From Bigelowiella natans CCMP2755 (taxonomy: Eukaryota > Cercozoa > Chlorarachniophyceae), in the NCBI GenBank assembly GCA_000320545.1, contig ADNK01001740.1:1-64000 (forward strand): DNA of 64,000 nucleotides. Reading direction: 5' to 3'. Under the pieces are notes generated by a model that saw only the letters and a program-made list of their open reading frames with translations, made no database searches and was not told the DNA's origin. Numbering within the stretch: the stretch's first letter is position 1; each line of letters starts with the position of its first letter. Position numbers and translations under genes: made by a program. This document shows positions 7,759 to 20,440 of this stretch, piece after piece.

Positions 7759-9310
7759 ATGTGTCATGCGCGCTCGTACACGTGCAGAGACATGTGTCTA
7801 CATTTTCGTGCACTAGCTGCACGGGTGCATGTGTTCATTGCTTGACTGTGTGGGTGGGTGGGTGTGTGTGTGTGTGTGTGTGCGTGTGCATGATGCCGCT
7901 ACACTCTAGCGCTCCTAGGCTCATCATGCGCCGCACATGCGCACCTTCAATCATGTCGGCCGGACGACACAAATCGCAGCGCTAGCGACACTGGCTATAC
8001 CTCTAGACCTAGGTAAGTGATTTGAAACAAAGTTGCAAACGCCGAACAAGGGAAACATTGCGCTAGCTCGCTACTTGTTGCCCTTCACACCTCACTTTGT
8101 TGCTACATGATCTAGTTGTGCTTCTTCACAGCATTGCAACGATGCTTGGCGCACAGCTAGACAGCTAGACAGCTTGACAGCTGCGGTGGTAAGTCTGTGC
8201 GCACGTCGACAAGCCCGTGTTATTTGTGCATGCATGTGTGTCTAGGTGTGTGCGCGCGCATGTGGAGGTGTGGATGCACATTACATGCGTGCACAGAATT
8301 AAAGGCTTGACTAATGTGTACGCATTGCGCAGGAAGTACCTGACATCATCATCAAACTAGTGTATTAAGTGTCGTTAATCCCATTATTCATGCTGCTGCT
8401 GCGCGCTTACATCTCTTAAATTGTTACCAGATTAGACATAAACGACCTGCGCATCGCTGCGCAAAGCTCCACACAATGTGCCATTCATACGATCTAGCGA
8501 TGCACCTTATAACCTACTAGCCTGCTTGTACTACTAGACTATGTGCATGCTTGATGTTGTTACCATGCGGCAACCATGCACCTGCAGCGGTCATCGCATG
8601 CATTACAGTCGGGATGAGTGCTTATTGCGCCGGAGCTGGTCATGGTCACAGATGGCCTCATTTAGTCCTGACCACCCCCGTTACTATGTAGGGCTGAAAA
8701 CCGTGCATCGTCTGTGATGGTTGCTGCCTGCGGTTGCGTTAGCTGACGTAATTCACAATCATGCGCTAGCTTATATGCATGTGCAGCTTGGCAATGCACG
8801 TCGTGCAAATGTGCGCACTGCTGTCGATATGGACAGTTTGCAACGATAGTGATATGCTTATTAAATTCGATTTTGCACACGATGTCATTAGCCTATGATT
8901 CAACACTACGATGAAAGCAAACTCACAAACATGCACAATGTCAGCCATGCTGCATTCTTTCATGGAGGAAATGACTTGCTTCAATTAGCATACCTGATAT
9001 GCACACAAAGTCGGAACGCAATGTGCTCAATGGTTGGAAACGTCATAAGATCGTCTACTGTCAATGCCTCACCCTACAACCGAGTGATCGTTCAACAACA
9101 TTCCATCGATCGTGGAATCTGTAAATGGATACGATAAGATGCGAAGTTCCCAAAGAACATTAGAGCTCTGAGCATTATCATTCGTCTTTAAGTGCATTTG
9201 TGATATCTAACCTCGGGGAGAGTCGCTATTAGATTTCGGCCTTCGCATCAACTCGATATCAGTCGTTGACCTGCTCGGAGTCTGCGACCAAAATCAAGCC
9301 TTAGAAATCT

Positions 9311-9350
<40 letters not shown>

Positions 9351-9798
9351 TTGAAGCATTTTGGGTCGGTAATACTCAAAACAGCATCTTGTGAAATACG
9401 ATAATATTCACCACGTCAGATCGGACGGCGGGGTCTCTCTTCCCCTTCGCAAAGATTTCTTCAAGTAAATGCGCCATCCTCTGTAAATTAGAAATGAGTG
9501 TCGGCTATGAGAACACCGTGGATATACTAAAGGCTCTTCAATGCTGCTTCTTCTCGGCATACTATAGCATGCAAGCTCTCGTATCATCATAACATAAACG
9601 CCTTCTCACGCAAGCTTTGACAGGTGCGAAGAAACTAATGAAGCATCTGCGCGGACTACCGCAAGAATCGCTTTCCCCATTCCATTCCTAAAACACCAAC
9701 AGAAACCAGAAGAAAATTAACGGTCAAAGTGGCCATAAAGCAAAGTCGCCATTCCCCAAAGACCTCAACAATTGACAAGGACGCCACGTCTGAGAACG
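7205..9798. other. Non-coding island rich in GT/CA runs and CATG words
   Basis: I see no convincing gene. Dinucleotide arrays lie at 7727-7756 (GT), 7861-7880 (GT) and 9312-9349 (CA). The segment 7250-8700 is dense in TGTGCATG and GCACACGTG words, with AGCTAGACAGCTAGACAGCT near 8155. Short open frames here have no family motifs or plausible splice context. The left edge abuts the viral element, the right edge the SWEET gene's terminal exon. It resembles the other gene-poor islands of this window. Confidence 0.6.
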
Positions 9799-10294
9799 CT
9801 ATAGTAGCGTTTGGCCAAGGCAGGATTGGGCTTTTCGCGAGTGATAAATCATGCTCATTTGCATTGCAAAATCGGTTTTATCGAAACTCGCACGGGGTAC
9901 TACTACTGCAGTGTACTTTTCATTCTGGGCGGATGAGGCTGCCCCAGATTCACTTGGATCAGGATAGACTATGATGAGCGAGAGCTGAGGTAATAGCCGA
10001 GATGAGGGCAAAGAGCCTTGGTTTCAGTGAATAAATCTAAAATTCTGTGAGGCTTCTCTCAAATATTTATATCATATATGTATATATATTGATGGTGCAT
10101 ATTGATGGGGTGAAGTGCGAGTCAACCTGAACGACAGAAAGCAGTAGGCCTATTGAATTCGGCCCCCAAATGTACACGTCACTTAACAGGTATCCTGGTA
10201 GCAGACCGCAAAGAGAACAAATGTTTCACTTGGATTGGACACGAAGTGCATGTGTTCAAACAGTCATTTTACAGCAAACCAACAATTTTACGTG

Positions 10295-10354
<60 letters not shown>

Positions 10355-11366
10355 GTGTATATTAATATCGATTTGTAAAACACCGTATAGTGTCCAGCTC
10401 AGGGCACAGACGAAACTAAGAACGCTCAAAGGCCGCGACAACGCCTTGGAATTTCTGCTCCTGTTTGAAGAGTTTGTACATATTACAGTACTTTGTTAAA
10501 ACACACGAGCATCTTGGGGATTAGTCGGTGGACTTCTTTCCGCAGCTTGCGTTGATATGATCTATGCTTCAATACAGCTCAATTTTCCAGCTGCAACGTA
10601 GCCCTGATGCCGTCCCTTCATCCTTACCCTCCAATCCTCTCTTCCATAGACCCATCACCTTTCGTATCCTATCTATACACACTCGCCTCGCGTCATACCT
10701 CAGCACATCAGCCATGACCACCAAGGGTGATGCAAATAGCACGCACACCTAACAACACAACGACGCCGTTTCTTGCTCAGTGGTAGCTGCTGTGACCCTC
10801 TTCGTGAAGGAAATGCGCTCGATTGGATTGCGTACAGTCGGACTATCTAATCTCCGTATTTTTGCCTCGATTATTATGCATTGCATACTCTCCCATTCCC
10901 CACCCCATTCTCCCTCTTAAAACATCAAGATCTCTCGCTGTCTTTGGCCGCAGCTCTCCATGATGTCCGCATCGAAACACGCATAGTTTGCACGGAGATA
11001 CATCTAATTTATAAAGAGAGGAGGGGTAGAGAGACAGTAGATCACCGAGAGAACTCCCAATGTTCCTAGCAGCGAAACAGCCTCTTCCTCCTGATGGATA
11101 GCAGAATGGGAAAGCTCTAGTTATTTGCTTCAATCGATATTGTGAGTAAGGACGGCTGGATGTACCCAGGATATTCAAATGCATCTATTCACGTATTTCG
11201 CAATACTGTTCCATAGACGATGAAACTCTGTTATCCCCCCCCCCCCCCCTACCCGCCCAAAGGATGTAGCTGCTTCACGTCTTAATGGGGAATACTACCG
11301 TTTTGACAGCGACAATGGAGACCATGACCATGAATGCCACTCCGAAAAAAGCACCGTAAAGCCGAC

Positions 11367-11431
<65 letters not shown>

Positions 11432-11520
11432 TCAATATACATATACCTAATCCGCTTTGAACAAGGCTCGCCGTAGCTTTATAAATGAGCGGACTTATGC
11501 GCAAATGTACTCAGCTGAAA

Positions 11521-11560
<40 letters not shown>

Positions 11561-12287
11561 CTGGCGAATACCACTGCTACTATGGCTCATTTTTTACGAT
11601 TTTCTTTACTGGAATCTCCGCAACATCGATAAATTCACTTTAATGAAAACACACGCCTCTATCACATTCAGGTAGCAGATTGGTTGTCGCTTGGTCGCGA
11701 ACAAGCTCGTACTACTACCGTCGTATTTTGGCCTGTTCTCCACATTTTCCCGACTACTATTCGATGCAAATATACAGAAACCAAACCTCACACATGAAGG
11801 GGTACATCGAAAGCGCGCACAACGTTCCGCTGGCAGTGCTCATCAATTGCACGGTTAAATATATGAATCAGACTCACGTGATGCTTGGAGTGTAGTAGAT
11901 AAATGCGGAGAGATGGAAGATTCCGGCTGTGACTGAGAGTATGATGAAGGTAGGCTCATAAGGTTTGTAAGAATGAAATAACCAAGAAATCGAGCACGGC
12001 CATGCTTCCAACCCAGTCTCTCTCTCTCTCTCCCTCTCTCCCTCCCTCCTTCCTCTTTCTTCTTTTGTAGAGTATATATATATCTAACAGGGCACACGCG
12101 TGCATATAATTTAGTTTCTGTAGCATTACCTCCAATTCCATTTGTGAATAGCATCGGAAAGTAATCGGACTGTCTCGAGCACACACACGACGACACGCGT
12201 GCACAACACGTCAACGCAATACATACAAATCTCACACCAAGTTAGATAGATAACACATACTCTCCCCCCCCCTTTCTCTTTCCCCCC

Positions 12288-12332
<45 letters not shown>

Positions 12333-12667
12333 GTGCACCCACCTATACACACACATACACTAACACACACACATACACAACACTATCATCGTAATTCCTA
12401 CCTTCAAGACTGCATAAAAGCACCAGCAAGCACACGTGACAGCTATCATCGCATACGGTAGAGGATGCTTGTCTCCTATCATATTGCATTCCACTTAGAA
12501 TTCTAAACAGATACCATCCACGATACTTTCAATCGTGCTACATCCACCGTCATGTTACCCCCACCTGTATGGCCTTGCACGGAAAAGACTGCAATGTCGT
12601 CCAATGGGGCAAGGTTCATCCCTATAGCGCTGATCATGGCCGCCAGCTTTATCCCAAACAAGAACAT
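9799..12667 (-). CDS. SWEET: SWEET-family sugar transporter
   Basis: It facilitates diffusion of mono- or disaccharides across a membrane. I rebuilt 11 exons: 12667-12565, 12475-12402, 12169-12130, 12004-11878, 11756-11719, 11366-11299, 11090-11046, 10748-10699, 10460-10384, 10194-10127 and 9984-9799. All junctions are GT-AG and keep frame, giving 291 residues, normal for SWEETs. The first MtN3 repeat shows HPLPYAMIAVTCACWCFYAV then SDYFPMLFTNGIG. The second shows LFASPLVVMADVLR, then PLSVLSFVCALSWTLYG, then SDVYIWGPNSIG. The C-terminal tail is hydrophilic. The start ATG at 12667 precedes a hydrophobic MFLFGIKLAAMISAIG; an upstream exon cannot be excluded because an acceptor-like AG lies just before it. 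Introns hold (CT)n, (CA)n and (AT)n arrays. It is divergent from the GH16 glucanase gene. Confidence 0.9.
10297..10354. repeat. (CT)n followed by (AT)n microsatellite
   Basis: CT repeats run 10297-10330 and AT repeats 10331-10354. They lie inside the SWEET intron between exons 9 and 10. Confidence 0.95.
11369..11428. repeat. (CA)n followed by (GA)n microsatellite
   Basis: CA repeats run to about 11397 and GA repeats to 11428. On the gene strand this array lies immediately upstream of the acceptor of SWEET exon 6, so it forms a (CT)n(GT)n-type tract next to a 3' splice site. Confidence 0.95.
12291..12328. repeat. (CT)n microsatellite
   Basis: CT array inside the SWEET intron between exons 2 and 3; a poly-C stretch lies just before it. 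Confidence 0.95.
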
Positions 12668-13402
12668 GGTAAAGGAGAACGACCAGTGCCTGTTAACCGT
12701 ATTCAACGTAAAGAAAAATACTCAAGGTTGCGGTCGTATCTTCCCCTCTCCCCACTAGTATCACGAACTTTTCAGTGGAAACTGTTCCAGAGGTCACCGG
12801 CTAGATGAACTTAGATATACCTAAAAAATCTAGGAAATATTTATTGCTAAGTATATCGTAATTTGTACAAACTTATTACAGAACATTATCCAGAATAATT
12901 ATTTATTCACGTTAGACAAGCAGAGTCCTTCTATCGGGGTAATATCCTAAATGAAATATCCGAAGAATAACCTTCTGAACGGAAACGTAGTCAGACAACG
13001 TCGAAGCAGTCAGCGGTTCCAGATATATTGCGACAAGGATGTGAACCGTTCCACATCATCAGAACCGCATTGCATATTTTCGCCTGAATTATACCAAGTT
13101 ATCATTTAACGACAACACAATTATTTTTAACTGACAATTGTTTCACCATCCTAAATCTACCCGTTCCAGATTACCACTTCTCAGAAGTAAGAGATATTGT
13201 TTTCCCAAACGCCGTACGATTTTCTTTAGATTGCGTTCTCAAATGAGATTATAAAAGAATTGTCCTGCGATTTACTCCAAAATATAAATATTAAGGTTTT
13301 CTCTAACCGGCACTCAAAATGGCACAAATAAGTACGTACGACAATAAATATATTATGACTTTAATCATAATTCTACGGCATTTGTAATTTTAGCCTTGGG
13401 GA
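12668..13402. promoter_or_regulatory. Shared upstream region of divergent SWEET and GH16 genes
   Basis: About 735 bases separate the two predicted start codons. The stretch is AT-rich, for example around 12830-13380, with no reading frame I can support. It should hold both promoters and 5' leaders. No specific binding site can be named from sequence alone. Confidence 0.35.
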
Positions 13403-16177
13403 ATGGCGCCCGGCGGAGAAGGACCGAGGGTACCTTTTTCCTTCCAAACGCTTTTCACATTAACACGCTTTAGTTCCCCAAATATGGGACCTACGAAAAT
13501 AATTGAAGCGCAACATCATATATCTTTTCATTCCAATTACGTTTTTGAGAAATTTCTCCAGAATCTTGGAACTCTCGCTCTCCCCTTTCACATGTTCATT
13601 TGAAACGAAGATCAGGAAAGAAATGAGATGAAATTCGTTTTGAGGGGGCAATCTGAACCTATTTTTAAAAAACCGAAGCCATAAATTTTCCAAATTACCT
13701 AGCCTAACACGTATCTTAAAGACTAGTCACCTTTCTTGGGTTTGAGAGCTAAAGGAGTTTCTTGTGATTAAAACTAACAATGTTCGTATTCGTAGGTTGC
13801 CCTGGCCCTAATCCTAGCACTCCTTTCCGCGTGTTACATATGGCACGAGGGTAGTTCCTCTCGAAAAGTAGTGCCTGTTAATAATAATGAAGACTTCTCC
13901 ATACCCGAGGCATCATCCTCGTTACTTCCTTCCTTCGCTGTGAAGAAGGCAGCTGATAGGGGCGACTCAAAGGCCTCCAATGATCATCCTACCAAACACC
14001 CCATTCACCATAAGAACATCGAATCAATAACAATAAATAATCGGCAGAAAAATGCATCGGAGATAATGCTGGGAAGGCAGCACAAAAGTGCTGAAGCGAG
14101 GAGCGGAAAGTTAGAAGAGGCGAGTAGGCCTCACATGACCCCATCACCACCCTACCACTCCGACGTACAAAGTCAAAACCTTAGCAAATTGTCAATAGCT
14201 GCTGCATCGAGCAACACGGGATCCGATAATGCAATCCGAGAGCATAGAACTGTCATCAATGGTCACTTTCGAAAACAAGCTGGCTCCTCAGGGAGAGGCA
14301 GAAATGACATGAAAGCAACGATAGAAAGCAAACGGTCGGAAAAGAAAGAGCCGCAACATTCTTCTTTAGAGAAAAAACACAGTGGGTACAGCAGTAGTCG
14401 TACCGAAAGATCTCGGTCATCAGGCTCATCTTCGTCGTCATCATCATCATCATCATCATCATCCAAGCAACATGGTTCTCATGGAAAGCAACACTCCCCT
14501 GGCCATCACCATCCTCATAGCCCTTCATCATCACGCATCCATCATGCGCACCAAGAGCCACGACAGCCCCCTGCTCCGCCTAGAATCACCATATCATCTG
14601 AAGAGAAAAAGAAAGAGGAAGAACGCGAGAAAGAAGAAGAAAGAAAGGACCGTCAAGAGCGCGAGGAAGAGGCCTTTGACGAAGTGTGGCCGTTCTTGGG
14701 ACCATTGGCCCCTTTAGCTGACGCCCCAGGCCAATGTGCCCGCATCGTGGACATGTGGCTCCGAAGGCTAAACCGGACAGCCTTCCCTACCATAAACGAG
14801 CAAGCCATACAGTTTGACCCCACCAAAGGCCAGCCGTTCTCCCTTGATGTAAAGCACGCCTTCTGCTTCGGGGACGTGGGAGAGGTGCACATCGAGCACC
14901 CCGCAGGAATTTTGTGCCTTTCGCTTGACGAGGACGACGATAACTCCGAATGGAGGGAGGAGCTTTGCGAGCGGGGCCGCTTCCCAGATATGTATGAGTG
15001 CGTGGAGCCGTTCTTAAACCACACCATTCCGTTCTACGGGCAATGGCTATCGGTCGGTGGACTTGTGGAGTTCCAGCTCATGATGTGTGGCAACAAGGCC
15101 CCGAAAACGGGAATTCCGCCGTCGTTCTCACGGCTTTTCTACAACTCTCATGCATTCGGGGACAAAATGGCCATTGACGGCGGTGGTGTTGCCAAGCACC
15201 AGAACGACCCTGTGGCCGAGGGAGAGAGAGGGAACCTTGGGGAGGTCCCTGATACAAGCCTGCAGGCTCTCGAGGATACGTGCCACATGATATGGCGTGA
15301 TGAGTTCAACGGCGATAATAACGGGAATAACAACGGCGAGGAGGGAGGCGAGGATGGGGGTCATAGGGCTGTTCTTTTGAACCGAGATTACTGGCACGTG
15401 GCGCAGACTGCAAACATAGAAGGAGAGGGGGAGGGGGGGCATCGCCCGAGGGGGGTAGGCCGACCCCGGAATAAAGAGCAAGAGTGTTATGTTGACGACA
15501 ACTCTGCCGTGCGAATAGAGAACGGTAGGCTAATTCTGGAAGCGCGTCGATCCGACCCAGGCCAGTATCCTTACTGCAATTTCACGTCGGGAAGAATACA
15601 CACGCGTGCTGGGTTTCAAACCGGTTTATTCCAGATAAGGGCCAAGCTTCCCGATGGAAATGGCGTGTGGCCAGCGATATGGATGGAAGCGAAGTCCAAA
15701 GATTTCGGTTCATGGCCGCGTAGTGGCGAAATCGATATAGCGGAGCTTCAAGGAAGCCGTCCGAACGTTACCCTAGGAACCCTCCACTATTCCACGTCCA
15801 ACGGCCCGCTGTTCCCGCATATATTTGCCTCGCACACGTACTCTCTTCCACGCTCGCATAAATCGTTCGCGGATGATTTTCATACCTACAGCTTGCACTG
15901 GGAAGATGAGAAGTTCACATGGTTCGTGGACGATACAGCTTTTGCTTCTTCGAGTCTCTGGATGTCGCCGTTCGAGGCCTCCTTCCCTGCCCCTTTTAAC
16001 CGACCATTTCGAATCGTTATGAATCTCGCTATGGGCGGGGTGTTTGACGGTGATGTGGCTGACGATGAAACTCTGCCAAAGACCATGGAAATTGACTATG
16101 TGCGTGTATTCAAATGTACAACAGCATATGCTAGTTACTTAGCGGATGGCGAAGATGACGGCTACGACTACGAATAA
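13403..16177 (+). CDS. Type II membrane glycoside hydrolase family 16 (endo-1,3-beta-glucanase-like)
   Basis: It probably cleaves or remodels beta-glucan at the cell surface or in the secretory pathway. Exon 1 (13403-13429) encodes MAPGGEGPR; the intron is 13430-13795 (GT-AG, branch-like ACTAAC near 13773). Exon 2 (13796-16177) begins VALALILALLSACYIW, a signal-anchor helix. The product is about 802 residues. A Ser/His/Lys/Glu-rich stalk follows, with a poly-serine run near residues 213-231 and a KEEE-rich stretch. The catalytic core has VWPAIWM, then GEIDIAE with E654, D656 and E659 (GH16 ExDxxE), then FHTYSLHWEDEKFTWFVDD and NLAMGGVFDG. A region of about 300 residues between stalk and core has no match I recognise. 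Kre6/Skn1-like glucan synthesis proteins are also type II GH16 members and are the main alternative. Confidence 0.88.
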
Positions 16178-16193
16178 CTGGAGAGTGAAAGAA

Positions 16194-16233
<40 letters not shown>

Positions 16234-18416
16234 TTCGTCGACTTCAAGGAGTTCGGAGAATAGGGACGTTTCAATCGAGCTATCTACTTGATAGAGACGG
16301 TAGAAAACAAAAATGATACCCAAAAACGAGGCAATGGATATTTCGAAGCAAACTTAAAATATATTTGCATTGTGTACATACTTATACATACTGTTCATCA
16401 TAGATGCCTAGATATGCTTAGATGAATGCGTGTGGTACACGGTACACCACGAACAAGAGATGGAGAAGTGAGTCCTCAAACTTGCTGCTGGAACAGTGCT
16501 ACCTGCCCATGCTGCCTAGCTCTCCATGTTCCAAAGCATTGCGCATGCAACAGTTTCTTTGACAATGCGAGTCGGAAAATTGAACGAACGAAATGCTCTC
16601 ACCAATCTAGCTAGCTAGGCATTTGCTTCAGCTCAGTTTCCGCATGCAACACGGCGTCGTCTAGCATCCACGTGATCACGCGCATGGCCCTGCTGCTGCA
16701 ATGATGTCCACATGCTGGCATGTCTGGATGTGTTGATGTGTGCATGAGCAGGGCCAGCCATGCCAGAGTGGAGGGCACACCTGACATGCTAGCATGCTCC
16801 ACGTTGTCATGCGAGCCCCAGCTAGCTAGAGCCAGTGAGCACTGGAGCACCAGAGCAGTTGTCCCACCACTCTGGCACTGCTAGACCAGACTGGAACAGA
16901 AGCACATTCGTGCTCTCACCACTTCTGAAAGTTGCTGGACCACGCCAGCACGTCGTTGTTGGTTCGTTTGTCCAAGACCCCTCTGGCCCTCCTCCTTGCA
17001 CGTCAGTCTTGTTGAGTGCAACAGAGTTTCGCTTTCGCACCAACCACTTGGCGGGGTGCTGCGTCGAAAGTCACCAAATCGTTGACAGTTGCACACGCAA
17101 CGTGCTCTGGTGCTGGGCTTGCCAGCTTGGCGCAAAGAAAGTCGCGACGAATTTCCACAAAAAGTCGAAAAGGTTCAAAGACTTGACCAGTGAACAGGCT
17201 GCTGACAAGCAAGTCAACTTGTGAAAAAAGTGAGTGGCCTGCCTCGCTAGCTCGCACACCCCAACAGCCAGCTGAACGTGCACATTGTTCACGTGCACCG
17301 TTCCAGCATTGACAACCTGCTTGAACTTCATCACTTTGTTTCATCTGGCTGATCGTGACGTCAAGTGCCTGCCGTTTCGACTGTTTCGGCGGCTCGTTGA
17401 AGTCGACCATTGTCCAGTCTCACGTTGCCATCGCTCACTGGAGGTGCTTGGCCCACCTAGCCACGTTGTGACGTTGCAAGTGGCAAATCGAGAAGCTGGG
17501 AAGCAGTTGCAACAGGAAAAACACTCCCCAGAGCCACTGTGGCGCCTGCGATGAAACGTGAGAACACATGGCATTTTGACTCTTCTTTGAGCCTTCATGA
17601 TGCACGTTTTGAGGACATCATCCTGGGTTCCTGCTGGCGCGCCTTCCTTTGCAGGCTACGCATTCAGGTCTCTCACAGAGTGCGTCTCCAGATCCAAAAA
17701 AATCAACTGAAAGCAACCATGCCCATGTACCCCCCCGTCTCTTCTCTTGTGGAAAAATAGCTGTATTTTTTTCGGTAAATTTACCAAATCTAATTGCCAC
17801 AGAGCACAAGGGCAAAAGGGCACAGGGTGAGATACTGGTGACACAGGAGCAATGGTACACCTTTTGACTTTTCCATCTACGAGTCTCTCGCATGTCTACA
17901 AAACGGTGACGGAATTCGGGTAAAAATACCAGATAAAGTCTAGAAACTCACCATAAAAATCGGTGCTGCGTCTTCTGGCAGTGCTTTTCTACGAGTAGTG
18001 TATGAAGATGATTTGACGAGAGACTACTGATCGGTCTGTACAATTTTTAAAAACTGGGATTTTGGTACAAAATAATTAACTTATCACGATACTTTTCTTC
18101 AGTAGATCGAGAAACTTTGCCAAAATTCTCCCGCCTTTTCAAACGTATCTCTCCCTACAAAAAATTGTTTGCGTACTCAAAAACACACTACAGTTTGAGA
18201 AAACGACTTGTGTAATACACTTGATTTAAAGCGGGTTCTTGGTTTTTCGGATAATTTCTTTTGGTTTTTATGAGATCTTTCCTGTGCCCGCCAAAATAAA
18301 GGACTTTCTTTACCATGTCGTCATGAATATTTCCCCTACATTACATCCCAATTTTTACTTTTTGTGTGCGCTTTTTGATACAGATCTCAAAAAAACAACA
18401 TACTCCTTCGTCCACC
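16178..18416. other. Intergenic: (GA)n array, CTAG-rich island, AT-rich leader
   Basis: A (GA)n array lies at 16197-16229, just after the GH16 stop. From about 16400 to 17900 the DNA is a GC-richer island with CTAGCTAG words (near 16609 and 16817) and many CACCAG/CTGGAG-like words. Open frames on both strands there lack domains. From 17900 to 18400 it is AT-rich and probably holds the promoter of the pseudokinase gene. I looked for terminal inverted repeats with target duplications and found none. Confidence 0.5.
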
Positions 18417-20440
18417 ATGGCCTCCTCTCACTACGCTTCCTTCTCACCCCCCCCCGCCAATGGCCACAGAAGGCTCAAGACGTGGACAAAAGCCGTCTCT
18501 ATCGGAATTGGTAACTAATACATTGCACATGATGCAAAAATGTGGAGAGAACGTGTCGAAATTTAGTTGTACAACTTCCGAATGTTTTTGGCGGAAGCTA
18601 GATTTCCCTGTTATTCCAAAGCCCTTGCTACAGAATAGTTAGCACCAACCCGTTCCAACTCATGTTAGTGTCTGAACCTTATACCTATCTCCTGTGGTAT
18701 TTTGCAGCGATGATTGCAGTGGCTCTGGTTCTTACTTCCGTGTATCATCGCAAGGAAGAGTCACAGGTGTTTCGCTTCGTATTAGTAGGTTTTACTAAAA
18801 TATGCAACTCGGAGGTGGTACTTATCATACATTCCATAGTCTCCTTATTAATGTGTTTGTATTACGCAGCAAATTCTCCGTCTAAAGCCGGTCACTAGAA
18901 GCTGCTCTTCTTCCCAAGGCCTCCGCTCTGTAATTCCTTCCGTGAAGGCGACTTCTCGCTTCTCACCTGTTGTCTCTCTGAGACCTCAGCAACACCATGA
19001 ACTTATGCGCCCCGACGTAGCAGTTAGGGTCATGGTTCCAAAGGAAAAGAGGGCTGTGGATGGAGTTCCTAGCTTAAATTCCGCAAACTTCACATTGAAG
19101 CAGATGATCGGTCAAATGCGGCCCTCAGGGAAGAACCCAAATGAGAAGGTGGTCTAAAGACAACTCTTCGTTAAAAACAGAGTACCTTCCATATCGTGCT
19201 AATTGGCCTTACATAATAGGGACAGAATAATGCCTCTGTGGTTAACTTCTTCTCGGCAACTGGAAAGGTATCTGCTGTTACACATTCTCCTTTCATATTT
19301 GGTAGCCATTTCTCATTAGTTATTGTTCTCATCCAGTCCACAGAACTTTCCGGCGAACCAGAGGAAGTTCCACTCCTTTTGAAAGAATACCGTGGAGATG
19401 CAAAGATGTTGGCCATGCGCGAGCTTGCTGTTCAGGCAAGACTTCGAAACGAGCAGGAGGATGTAATGGGATATTCGCGCTCACTTCGAATATAGATTTA
19501 CTGATCCTTTCGAAAATTCGTAATCAGGCAACCTCCCTTCCCGTTTTGCCTATCCTTGGAACTTTCGAAAGCAAGTGCATCGTTCACATGACGGAAAACG
19601 GCTTCTCCTTTGGTGACAAGTCTCTCTGGACTGTGGAGTCGCTCAATGGAATTACTGATACGCTGGTTTCGTATCCTTATTTTCCTCAAAAACAACAACT
19701 CTCTGACAAACTGCCCATCATTGGACCCGAGATGTTCTTGCGAAGGTAAGCATATATCTCTGAATGTGCTTTGGAATACGAAACTCATTGCTACATTTTT
19801 TAGGCGCGAGGCCTACATCCGCAAGGTTATTAAAGGAGCCCTCAGCGCCTTGGCAGACGTCCATGCCAGCGGGATTGCCCATGGTGCTCTCGACATGACA
19901 TCAATTCTAGTCACTACCTTCGATGAAACAAAGGTCAAGGAGGCCAAGGTCCGCCTCTCAAACTTCGGATACGCTGTTAATACTGCTCCGGAATCTACAC
20001 CCGAGATGAAAGCTGCATCGGAAGTTGGAGTTACCATCCCTGCTAGCCTGCTTCTCGACCCTGTCCAAGCTGGAGAATTTGCCGGTCGTGGAACCCTTGA
20101 CGAAGATGAGGCACGGAAAGTAGTCATGCGAGAAGACGTGTACAGGCTCGGATTGATTTTTGCAGAACTCGTGTACGGCGCCATGAGCCCTGAGGGCCCA
20201 AACGCAAGAACACATTCGTCATTCATTGAGCGACGACTCCGATTCAAGGGATTCGATGTTGAGGGACTTCGTGAATGGTCTCTCGAGCCTAGTTGGACTT
20301 TAATTGTCGACTTCATGGACAAGGACGAGAAGGCGGGATGGGACCTTATGCAGCAGCTTGTCAAGCCTGATGAAACTTTGTCTAGCTTAGAGATTCTTCA
20401 CAAGGCCATGCGCCATCCCTTCTTCAAGGATACCGAATAA
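18417..20440 (+). CDS. Membrane-anchored pseudokinase resembling plastid STN7/STN8-type kinases
   Basis: Six exons, 18417-18510, 18708-18766, 18870-19148, 19337-19462, 19528-19745 and 19804-20440, give 470 residues; all introns are GT-AG and in phase. Residues 26-44 (AVSIGIAMIAVALVLTSVY) form one membrane helix. The C-terminal half has a kinase fold, but the catalytic residues are replaced. The HRD-x-K-x-x-N loop reads H285-G-A-L-D-M-T-S-I, and DFG reads N312-F-G, so it should not transfer phosphate. EDVYRLGLIFAELVYG and DKDEKAGWDLMQQLV resemble the C-lobe of thylakoid state-transition kinases as I recall them. If so, this may be a plastid membrane regulator; the N-terminus would then need to act as a transit peptide. 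An AATAAA lies at 20570. Confidence 0.82.

Noticed and set aside
8662-9137. Short overlapping frames on both strands
   Set aside because: No motif, no splice partners, composition of the non-coding island.
13871-13873. Start of the GH16 protein at a GTG codon
   Set aside because: The frame continues upstream through a signal-anchor helix to a clear splice acceptor and an exon with ATG at 13403.
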